Below are positions 1-4,769 of a DNA stretch of 5,614 bases, piece after piece (positions within the stretch are counted from its first letter, which is position 1; each line of letters opens with the position of its first letter). This stretch comes from Syntrophomonadaceae bacterium (GTDB taxonomy: Bacteria; Bacillota; Syntrophomonadia; Syntrophomonadales; Syntrophomonadaceae). The translations under genes were made by a program, and so were the position numbers. Below the pieces are notes generated by a model. It made no database searches. It saw only the letters and a list, made by a program, of their open reading frames with translations, and had not been told where the DNA came from. The stretch spans positions 1 through 5,614 of the forward strand of contig DUSB01000242.1 of NCBI GenBank assembly GCA_012840625.1, given 5' to 3'.

Positions 1-4
1 ATGT

Positions 5-13
5 AAGGAGGAG
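5..13 (+). promoter_or_regulatory. Ribosome binding site of hpt
   Basis: AAGGAGGAG is a near-perfect Shine-Dalgarno sequence. From AAGGAGG (5-11) there are 5 bases to the GTG at 17 and 8 bases to the in-frame TTG at 20, so the site fits either start. The ATG TAA at 1-6 could be the end of an upstream gene, but too little is visible to say. Any purine riboswitch or promoter would lie outside the window. Confidence 0.85.
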
Positions 14-16
14 TGT

Positions 17-559
17 GTGTTGAATCTTGAAGAATTGGATATTTTATATACACAAGAAGAGATAGCTCAGACGGTAGCAAGACTTGGAGCTAAAATTACC
101 CGGGATTATGAGGGCAAGGAGCTGCTGGTTATAGGCATCTTAAAAGGTGCTTTTGTTTTTATGGCAGATTTAATTCGAGTCATTAATTTACCATTAAGTG
201 TCGATTTTATGGAAGTTTCAAGCTATGGCGATTCCACCATATCCTCAGGCGAGGTTCGCATCATGAAGGATCTGCAACACTCCATTGAAGGCAAGCATGT
301 GCTGGTGGTGGAAGATATTGTTGATACTGGAGTTACACTGCATTATATTACTGAGATCCTTAAAAAGCGTGGGCCGAAAAGTGTTAAGATATGTTGTTTA
401 CTGGATAAACCTTCGCGGAGGAACAGTCCCATTGTATCGGATTATGTAGGGTATGAAATCCCGGATTATTTTGTGGTAGGATATGGTCTTGATTATGCAG
501 AAAAACATAGAAATTATCCTGCTATCTGTGTGTTGAAACCATCTGTTTATGAAAGATAG
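17..559 (+). CDS. hpt: Hypoxanthine-guanine phosphoribosyltransferase
   Basis: This cytoplasmic salvage enzyme transfers the phosphoribosyl group of PRPP to hypoxanthine or guanine, giving IMP or GMP. The 180-residue product has the normal length for bacterial Hpt and all family motifs. These are the pyrophosphate loop LKG (42-44), the flexible-loop Ser-Tyr in EVSSYG (66-71), the PRPP motif VVEDIVDTG (97-105) with paired acidic residues, a Lys in LLDKP (128-132) expected to contact the base, and YFVVGYGLDYAE (151-162) with Arg165 for base, metal and pyrophosphate contacts. The start is GTG at 17 or TTG at 20; the TTG has the better spacing, so the protein may be 179 residues. The stop lies 10 bases before the guaA start, and no terminator separates them, so the two are very probably cotranscribed. 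Nothing suggests it is inactive. Seen: motifs and spacing. Known: family chemistry. Inferred: operon. Confidence 0.96.
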   Translation: MLNLEELDILYTQEEIAQTVARLGAKITRDYEGKELLVIGILKGAFVFMADLIRVINLPLSVDFMEVSSYGDSTISSGEVRIMKDLQHSIEGKHVLVVEDIVDTGVTLHYITEILKKRGPKSVKICCLLDKPSRRNSPIVSDYVGYEIPDYFVVGYGLDYAEKHRNYPAICVLKPSVYER

Positions 560-564
560 GGGGG
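558..564 (+). promoter_or_regulatory. Ribosome binding site that fixes the guaA start
   Basis: AGGGGGG overlaps the hpt stop codon (TAG, 557-559) and sits 5 bases before the ATG at 570. The upstream in-frame ATG at 549, inside hpt, has no such site before it, so 570 is preferred. The overlap with the hpt stop permits translational coupling. Confidence 0.75.
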
Positions 565-569
565 CAAGT

Positions 570-2090
570 ATGCGGCAGGAATTGGTGGTAGTATTAGATT
601 TTGGCGGTGGCAATAATCAACTCATTGCCCGGAGAATTAGAGAATTATCCGTATTCAGCGAGATGGTACCCCATGATATTTCCTATGAAGAGCTGCAGGC
701 TAAAAATCCTGACGCCCTTATTTTAAGCGGTGAACCTATATCAGCTACTCCCACCTGTGATGAGAGAATCTTTTCCCTGGGTATTCCCATATTAGGTATC
801 GGCTATGGTATGCAGTGGATGGCATCTAAGCTAGGCGGTACAGTGAAGGCGGCTGGAAGGTATGAATATGGACGCAGCCAATTACACATCAAACAGGAAG
901 ACAAACTGTTTGAGAATGTAGGCACCGAGCTGGAAGTCTGGATACCTGACGGAGATCCCATTCAAACCTTGCCAGAAGGATTTCAGCTTACTGCAGCGAC
1001 GGATAGCTGTGCTGTTGCTGCTATGAGTGATGAACAAAGGAAATTTTATGGAGTCCAGTTTTATCCGGAGATGAAAGATACGCCGGTAGGCCAAAAGATT
1101 TTGGCTAATTTTCTATTTCAGGTATGTAAATTAAAAGGGGATTGGAATCTAAGAGATTTTATTGATGAGTCCATTGAGGATATTCGACAGCAGGTGGGAG
1201 CGAAAAAAGTATTGTGTGCTCTGAGCGGGGGGGTTGATTCTTCTGTAGCCGCCACGTTGGTACATAAAGCAGTAGGAGATCAGTTAATCTGTGTCTATGT
1301 TGATCATGGCTTGATGCGTAAAGGCGAATCAGAGGAGATTGTTACCACCTTCGAGAAAAAGCTGGGCATCAATCTTGTTTTTGTAGATGCGAAGGAACGA
1401 TTTTTATCCAGGCTGGTAGGGATTCGCGATCCGGAACAAAAAAGAAAAATCATCGGAGAAACCTTTATCAGGGTTTTCGAAGAAGAGGCAGCCAAGCTGG
1501 GCCAAATAGACTATTTGGTTCAGGGTACCATTTATCCCGATGTAGTAGAAAGCGGGACCAAAACAGCCCAAACCATTAAAAGTCATCATAATGTAGGTGG
1601 TTTACCTGAAGATATGCAATTTGAACTTATTGAACCCCTGCGGTTGCTTTTCAAAGATGAGGTGCGCGCTATCGGCGAAGAACTGGGGATTCCTCCTGAA
1701 CTGGTATGGAGACAGCCTTTTCCTGGACCCGGTCTGGGTGTGAGGGTGTTGGAAGAGGTTACAGCCGAAAAGGTGCGGATTCTGCAGGAGGCAGACTATA
1801 TCGTACGGGAGGAAATTGCCCGGGCGGGTTTAGATGAAGAAATCTGGCAGTATTTTGCCGTACTGCCTCCCATCCGCAGTGTAGGTGTCAAGGACGGTGC
1901 CCGCACTTATGCCTATCCTATTATTATCCGCGCGGTCAAGAGTGAGGATGCGATGAGCGCTGAATGGGCTCATATTCCCTATGAAGTCCTGGATCGAATG
2001 GCCTGCAGGATTGTAAAAGAGGTCAACGGTGTTAACAGAGTAGCCTACGATATTACCAGTAAACCACCTGGTACCATCGAGTGGGAATAG
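570..2090 (+). CDS. guaA: GMP synthase with a catalytically dead glutaminase domain
   Basis: GMP synthase converts XMP, ATP and ammonia to GMP; ammonia normally comes from glutamine hydrolysed by an N-terminal class I amidotransferase domain. The 506-residue protein has the usual two-part layout. The glutaminase-like domain (about 1-190) is altered at its active site. The nucleophile motif GICYGMQ reads GIGYGMQ, so Cys is Gly78 (801-803). The FHPE motif reads FYPE, so His is Tyr165 (1062-1064); Glu167 remains. LSGGP is LSGEP (Glu55), FGSQYTQ is FGGGNNQ (11-17), and SHGD is PDGD (126-129). The synthetase half is intact: SGGVDS P-loop (219-224), DHGLMRKGE, YPDVVES, IKSHHNVGGLPED, PFPGPGLGVR and the C-terminal ITSKPPGTIEWE. 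It should therefore act with free ammonia (EC 6.3.4.1-type activity) rather than glutamine. There is no frameshift or stop. It follows hpt in an operon and ends at a terminator. A second, normal GuaA elsewhere in the genome is possible and cannot be seen here. Confidence 0.95.
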   Translation: MRQELVVVLDFGGGNNQLIARRIRELSVFSEMVPHDISYEELQAKNPDALILSGEPISATPTCDERIFSLGIPILGIGYGMQWMASKLGGTVKAAGRYEYGRSQLHIKQEDKLFENVGTELEVWIPDGDPIQTLPEGFQLTAATDSCAVAAMSDEQRKFYGVQFYPEMKDTPVGQKILANFLFQVCKLKGDWNLRDFIDESIEDIRQQVGAKKVLCALSGGVDSSVAATLVHKAVGDQLICVYVDHGLMRKGESEEIVTTFEKKLGINLVFVDAKERFLSRLVGIRDPEQKRKIIGETFIRVFEEEAAKLGQIDYLVQGTIYPDVVESGTKTAQTIKSHHNVGGLPEDMQFELIEPLRLLFKDEVRAIGEELGIPPELVWRQPFPGPGLGVRVLEEVTAEKVRILQEADYIVREEIARAGLDEEIWQYFAVLPPIRSVGVKDGARTYAYPIIIRAVKSEDAMSAEWAHIPYEVLDRMACRIVKEVNGVNRVAYDITSKPPGTIEWE

Positions 2091-2095
2091 CAATA

Positions 2096-2141
2096 AAACC
2101 CCGAAAGTCTTGTTATGATTGGACTTTTGGGGTTTATTTTT
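2096..2141 (+). terminator. Rho-independent terminator of hpt-guaA
   Basis: A 14-bp stem (2096-2109 pairing with 2122-2135, with one G-U pair) closes a 12-base loop and is followed by ATTTTT. It begins 5 bases after the guaA stop. The A-run on its left becomes a U-run on the minus strand, so it may also stop the convergent vanZ-like transcript, though less strongly. Confidence 0.92.
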
Positions 2142-2166
2142 GTCTTAATATTTTAGCTAGATATTA

Positions 2167-2808
2167 TTATAGGTTAAAACACTGAAACACTATTAATTGT
2201 TGTATCAAAATTAAAATCACTGATAGAGTGATGATTTCTATTCGTTCAGCATGCTGATAACTTTTATCCTCCCCCTGTAACGCAGGTTGCTTTTTGAATA
2301 TTGCCCGAACCGATTTCAGAATTAGATAACCAACTAATGTACCAAGAGTATTGAATATTAAATCATCAATGTCTGTCATTCTAATATTTAACAATTGCGT
2401 TACTTCAATATATAGTGATAGGCTGGCTCCAAATAAAACTGTCTTTTCTGCTTTAGCAAATGTTTTCCATGCAATCGGGAGAACAAAGCCTAATGGAACA
2501 AATAACAGTAGATTTAAAACTTTTTCAAAAAGATGTCCGCTGTCATTACCGAAAAGAGGAATAAGATTTATTTGGCCCGCGGCGAACATTGACTTGCTTA
2601 ATGGAGCCGCATCAAGAATGCTACCTGCACCAGTTATATCAAAGATTATCAAACTAATAATTGAAAATAGAAATAACCAGATGCTGTGGGAGAAATTAGG
2701 AATATCTTTCTTATTCATTTTTCTCAGTATAAGAATAACCAGCAGTACAATTACTAGTTTTAAAATCAGCTCTAATATAAGATTCAGCATGATGTTATTA
2801 TTTTCCAC
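2167..2808 (-). CDS. VanZ-family integral membrane protein
   Basis: The product belongs to the VanZ-like family, named after the teicoplanin-resistance accessory protein; the biochemical role of most members is unknown, and a resistance role should not be assumed. The GTG start at 2808 gives 213 residues. Hydrophobic segments lie at about 8-28, 43-58, 97-115, 123-141, 149-166 and 190-209. Family signatures are NLIPLF (81-86), NLLLFVPLGFVLP (99-111), a Glu-x-x-Gln-Leu-Leu motif (135-140), Arg143 and DIDDLIFNTLG (146-156). A basic stretch (RKMNKKD) follows the first segment. The GTG is preferred over an ATG at 2856 because a perfect AGGAGGTGA lies 4 to 12 bases before it. The sixth C-terminal hydrophobic segment extends past the conserved VanZ core. 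It is transcribed alone, convergent with guaA, behind a long leader. I see no link to the purine genes. Confidence 0.88.
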   Translation of the reverse strand: MENNNIMLNLILELILKLVIVLLVILILRKMNKKDIPNFSHSIWLFLFSIISLIIFDITGAGSILDAAPLSKSMFAAGQINLIPLFGNDSGHLFEKVLNLLLFVPLGFVLPIAWKTFAKAEKTVLFGASLSLYIEVTQLLNIRMTDIDDLIFNTLGTLVGYLILKSVRAIFKKQPALQGEDKSYQHAERIEIITLSVILILIQQLIVFQCFNL

Positions 2809-2812
2809 TTTG

Positions 2813-2821
2813 TCACCTCCT
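2813..2821 (-). promoter_or_regulatory. Ribosome binding site that fixes the vanZ-like start
   Basis: On the minus strand AGGAGGTGA, a full anti-16S match, precedes the GTG at 2808. The AGGAGG core is 7 bases from the GTG. This decides against the ATG at 2856, which would add 16 mostly polar residues and has no comparable site. Confidence 0.85.
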
Positions 2822-2923
2822 ATCGATACTAAAATATTTTCAAGTATCATCTTCATTCAGCTTTTAAGCTAAGTAGAAAGATCAATTTTAAAAGATAAGC
2901 TGTAAATATTCTAAGGAGTGCAG

Positions 2924-3031
2924 ATGCATGACTTGCAGCCTTTAAAGGCTGATGTTCTTTCGGAAAGCATGAGTGTATTATGTGTACTACACCGTACAAT
3001 ACACCCCAACTATACCTATGTCAATCATTGA
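2924..3031 (+). CDS. Candidate 35-codon small ORF, unrecognised
   Basis: An ATG at 2924 follows AAGGAG (2913-2918) at 5 bases and opens a 35-codon frame that starts MHDLQPLKADV and ends NYTYVNH. The product would be soluble, with one Cys and three His, and has no motif I recognise. No convincing plus-strand promoter lies upstream. The same bases are better explained as the minus-strand leader of the vanZ-like gene. The ribosome site is the only real support, so this is weak. It could also be a decayed N-terminal fragment of a larger gene. Confidence 0.2.
   Translation: MHDLQPLKADVLSESMSVLCVLHRTIHPNYTYVNH
2936..2951. repeat. 16-base perfect palindrome
   Basis: CAGCCTTTAAAGGCTG reads the same on both strands. 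It lies in the presumed leader of the vanZ-like gene. It could be a protein binding site, or in RNA a 5-bp hairpin with a UUUAAA loop. Function unknown. Confidence 0.45.
2973..3004. repeat. Imperfect stem-loop at the vanZ-like promoter and leader start
   Basis: GTGTATT (2973-2979) pairs with AATACAC (2998-3004). After a 4-base bulge (2980-2983), GTAC (2984-2987) pairs with GTAC (2994-2997) around a 6-base loop. The right arm covers the -10 of the proposed minus-strand promoter and the left arm lies just past its start point. A structure or operator role is possible but not shown. Confidence 0.4.
2996..3024 (-). promoter_or_regulatory. Sigma-A type promoter for the vanZ-like gene
   Basis: On the minus strand a perfect TTGACA -35 (3019-3024) is followed by a 17-base spacer and a TATTGT -10 (2996-3001, four of six consensus bases). 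Transcription would start near 2989 and leave about 180 bases of leader before the GTG at 2808. No better candidate was seen nearer the gene. Confidence 0.5.
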
Positions 3032-3034
3032 CAT
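3018..3034. promoter_or_regulatory. Palindromic candidate operator over the -35 box
   Basis: ATGTCAAT-C-ATTGACAT is a perfect 8-bp inverted repeat around one base. It overlaps the -35 of the proposed promoter of the vanZ-like gene, where a bound dimeric repressor would block polymerase. The arms do not match any operator I can name with confidence. In plus-strand RNA it could instead form a weak hairpin before TAGCCTTTTT, which might act as a terminator. Confidence 0.4.
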
Positions 3035-3132
3035 TAGCCTTTTTATATTACGGATAGATTCATAGGGATAAACGCGTCTCTAGAACTGAAACAGAGAACT
3101 ATGGATTGAGTGGGATCTTAAATAAGGGTAGA

Positions 3133-3173
3133 AATAACTCAAGGTCAGACAAATTGTCTGACCTTGAGTTATT
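3133..3173 (-). terminator. Perfect 20-bp hairpin, probable terminator of the unrecognised gene
   Basis: Bases 3133-3152 pair perfectly with 3154-3173 around a central A at 3153, beginning with AATAACTCAAGGTCAG. In RNA the real loop would be a few bases wider. It lies 27 bases past the stop of the minus-strand gene. The U-tract is weak (TTATTTC on the minus strand), partly supplied by the AT-rich end of the stem, so it could work in both directions. A non-terminator role as a repeat or binding site is possible. Confidence 0.65.
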
Positions 3174-3200
3174 ATAGAGAGATATTAAAATAATCCAACG

Positions 3201-4379
3201 TTAACATTGCAAAGAGAAATCCTGGTGTTGAATATGATTCAGGGTTTGCTGCTGCCAGGGACCAAGCTCTACGCCCTGCCTGGTAAGCGTTAAGAAATGG
3301 GATACCAATCCCGATAAAGCGCTGGAGGGCTGGTCAATAGATTCGGACCAATTTTTAAACTGTAGGGCTTTTTCTACACGTTGACGGGCATCTTTTTCCC
3401 ATTTAATCCGCTTTTCTCCTCCAGCAACCTGCGCCATAGTTCCCAGGCCAGCCCATTCCATCATATTGACAAAGAAGTCTACCGTCTGTTCGTTGATATT
3501 GGTTTTGAACTGGTTGTACATCAGCCAGTCTTTCTCGATATCACGCGTATAGATTTCTGACCACTGATGCGTTTCCAGAAGGTCGAAAAACAGATATCTA
3601 TAAGCCGGAACTTCAATAAGAACGTTTAATACCTGCTGGTGTTTTTCCGCTCCCTGTGATAACAGCACTTTGTATCCTTTCTCGGTTATGCCATATCCTT
3701 CCACCAAGCCCAGATACTGTAATGCTTTGTGGGTGTTAAAAAATGAAGGAAGTAGATAAGGTGCTTCGGATGCAATATTTTCCTCTCTGTTCTTCAAAGA
3801 CAGAAGCAGTTTTTCCATGGTTTGATAATTGCTGCCATAAGGTAGGAAAGGACGGGGAGTGTGCTGAAGTATTCCGATCTCGATTAAGCGCAGGCGAGCA
3901 TCCTGATGCCATTCAATAATGGCTTCTTTTCCGGTGTTGACATTGATATCTGCCAGTCCTGCCTCCGCAAGTAAGTTTGCTAATAAGAGTGCAGCTGACT
4001 GGTTAATGGCGGTCGTTGCTTTGTGGTAGGGAAGCAAGAAAGCGGCCAGCTGGGAAATGCTTAGATCTGCTGCAGAATTCTTTTCAAAAAGCCTGCGCAG
4101 AATATCATTATAGGCAAAACACCTGCCCACAGCAGATAATATAATATGCTGTTTTTGGGGAGGGTCTGCTGTTAATAAGTGCTTACCCTGAGCGGTCAAG
4201 GTAAGGCCTTTACTAAAGCCGAAGAATTGCAGGGCTTCTATAGCCTTATACAGATTCTTTTCCTTATGAAGTGATGTTTGCTGTCCTCCTTTCTGTATTG
4301 CATCGATTTGTTGCAAAATACGCAGCATTTGTTGGTAGTTGGTACCGTACGGCAAGGTGCGACTTAGCATGATTTTCAT
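3201..4379 (-). CDS. Unrecognised protein with two tandem 170-residue repeats
   Basis: I do not recognise this 392-residue protein. No signal peptide or membrane segment is evident, so it is probably cytoplasmic. It is an internal duplication: residues 9-166 and 179-336 align without gaps at a constant offset of 170, with about three dozen identities. Each copy opens with LPYG(T/S)NYQ (9 and 179). Each then has ALQ(F/Y)xGxxxG (49 and 219) followed by a Leu/Ile-Thr-x-x-Gly turn resembling the wing of a winged helix. Each also has AGL (140 and 310), a Trp (157 and 327) and DAR (160 and 330). A unique tail of about 55 residues, rich in Gln and His, follows. The helix-plus-wing look recalls winged-helix domains attached to some AAA or ABC ATPases, but this is only a resemblance. 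The ATG at 4379 is chosen because AAAGGGG lies 8 bases before it; a TTG at 4403 is in frame but unsupported. It is divergent from the acyl-CoA dehydrogenase, so a regulatory link is possible but unproven. Confidence 0.8.
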   Translation of the reverse strand: MKIMLSRTLPYGTNYQQMLRILQQIDAIQKGGQQTSLHKEKNLYKAIEALQFFGFSKGLTLTAQGKHLLTADPPQKQHIILSAVGRCFAYNDILRRLFEKNSAADLSISQLAAFLLPYHKATTAINQSAALLLANLLAEAGLADINVNTGKEAIIEWHQDARLRLIEIGILQHTPRPFLPYGSNYQTMEKLLLSLKNREENIASEAPYLLPSFFNTHKALQYLGLVEGYGITEKGYKVLLSQGAEKHQQVLNVLIEVPAYRYLFFDLLETHQWSEIYTRDIEKDWLMYNQFKTNINEQTVDFFVNMMEWAGLGTMAQVAGGEKRIKWEKDARQRVEKALQFKNWSESIDQPSSALSGLVSHFLTLTRQGVELGPWQQQTLNHIQHQDFSLQC

Positions 4380-4387
4380 TGTAACAG

Positions 4388-4394
4388 CCCCTTT
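4388..4394 (-). promoter_or_regulatory. Ribosome binding site that fixes the start of the repeat protein
   Basis: On the minus strand AAAGGGG sits 8 bases before the ATG at 4379. This supports that start over the in-frame TTG at 4403, which would place the ribosome site inside the coding region. Confidence 0.6.
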
Positions 4395-4464
4395 CGAGTA
4401 CAAGCAGTTGTCAGTAGCAATACGTTTTATGTTTTTAACCTCAGCCCGAAGTTTTATTTACAAA

Positions 4465-4488
4465 TTCAATTAAAAGGGGAAAATTGAA
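4465..4488. repeat. Inverted repeat TTCAATT-N10-AATTGAA
   Basis: Seven-base perfect arms (4465-4471 and 4482-4488) flank ten bases upstream of the repeat-protein gene. It could be an operator or a weak hairpin. In AT-rich DNA such a repeat can arise by chance, so support is low. Confidence 0.25.
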
Positions 4489-4515
4489 ACCTGGATAAAA
4501 CATTCTTTAATAATA

Positions 4516-4544
4516 TTGTAACATAACATTGGTTTGTGTATTAT
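4516..4544 (+). promoter_or_regulatory. Candidate distal promoter toward the acyl-CoA dehydrogenase
   Basis: TTGTAA (four of six -35 bases) and TATTAT (five of six -10 bases) are exactly 17 bases apart. Transcription would start near 4551 and give a leader of about 220 bases that includes the whole inverted repeat at 4671-4728. Confidence 0.35.
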
Positions 4545-4670
4545 ATTTTGCGCACATTTTTAGGATTAAAGTTGGATTGAAGCAGGGGTATGAAGATTGG
4601 CGTAGTTGACTGTGTTTAAGCAGCAAGGTGAAAATCTATTTGATATTAAAAAAATTAACTAATATACAAG

Positions 4671-4728
4671 TGCTATATGGTATACTAGAGAAAAATTAAT
4701 AATACTAACGCGAGATATACCAATAGCA
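4671..4728. repeat. 13-bp inverted repeat across the putative -10
   Basis: TGCTAT-a-TGGTATA (4671-4684) is complementary to TATACCAATAGCA (4716-4728) except for one extra A at 4677. The arms are 31 bases apart. They could be two half-sites for a regulator, or an RNA stem if transcription starts upstream. No known riboswitch or T-box signature was seen between or after the arms. Confidence 0.5.
4678..4686 (+). promoter_or_regulatory. Candidate extended -10 promoter of the acyl-CoA dehydrogenase
   Basis: TGGTATACT combines a TG extension with a -10 hexamer matching five of six bases. No good -35 lies at 16-18 bases, which extended -10 promoters can tolerate. Transcription would start near 4693, leaving about 77 bases of leader. 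It lies within the left arm of an inverted repeat. Confidence 0.4.
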
Positions 4729-4755
4729 AATTTTGGCCTAGCTTAAGGTGGACGG

Positions 4756-4761
4756 AAGGAG
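4756..4761 (+). promoter_or_regulatory. Ribosome binding site of the acyl-CoA dehydrogenase
   Basis: AAGGAG, within GGAAGGAGAG, lies 8 bases before the ATG at 4770, and the protein that follows begins at the normal family N-terminus. Confidence 0.85.
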
Positions 4762-4769
4762 AGAATAAG

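Larger units (their letters stand above)
2809..3200. other. Non-coding interval between the vanZ-like gene and the unrecognised minus-strand gene
   Basis: This 392-base stretch holds the vanZ-like ribosome site, leader and promoter, small inverted repeats and, at its right end, a 20-bp hairpin. A further short repeat, AGCTT-TT-AAGCT, lies at 2859-2870. In 3035-3132 I see no gene, promoter or clear structure. No tRNA, transposase remnant or known riboswitch was recognised. Confidence 0.6.
4380..4769. other. Divergent non-coding interval
   Basis: This 390-base AT-rich region separates the minus-strand repeat protein from the acyl-CoA dehydrogenase. It holds both ribosome sites, two candidate plus-strand promoters and two inverted repeats. 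I could not find a convincing minus-strand promoter for the repeat protein. Short frames, such as one of nine codons at 4590, are too small to support. Confidence 0.6.

Noticed and set aside
549..569. Upstream ATG giving a 513-residue GuaA that overlaps hpt
   Set aside because: No ribosome site precedes it, whereas AGGGGGG stands 5 bases before the ATG at 570, and the family N-terminus begins near the second Met.
570..2090. guaA as a pseudogene or sequencing artefact
   Set aside because: The frame is intact, the synthetase domain is fully conserved, and the glutaminase changes are clustered at functional motifs rather than random.
398..2093. Several 60-90 codon minus-strand frames inside hpt and guaA
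   Set aside because: All are antisense to well-conserved coding sequence and have no motif or ribosome site worth keeping.
2809..2856. ATG at 2856 as the start of the vanZ-like gene
   Set aside because: It would bury a perfect AGGAGGTGA inside the coding region; the GTG at 2808 is correctly spaced from that site.
2351..2872. 173-codon plus-strand open frame
   Set aside because: It lies antisense to the vanZ-like gene, whose family motifs are clear, and its own translation shows no domain.
4380..4403. TTG at 4403 as the start of the repeat protein
   Set aside because: The added residues cover the AAAGGGG ribosome site of the ATG at 4379, and no site precedes the TTG.
4590..4619. Nine-codon frame after AGGGGT in the divergent region
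   Set aside because: It is too short and the ribosome site is only one base from the ATG; no leader-peptide attenuator structure follows.
4545..4769. Riboswitch or T-box in the leader of the acyl-CoA dehydrogenase
   Set aside because: The T-box bulge consensus and other conserved riboswitch cores I can recall are absent.
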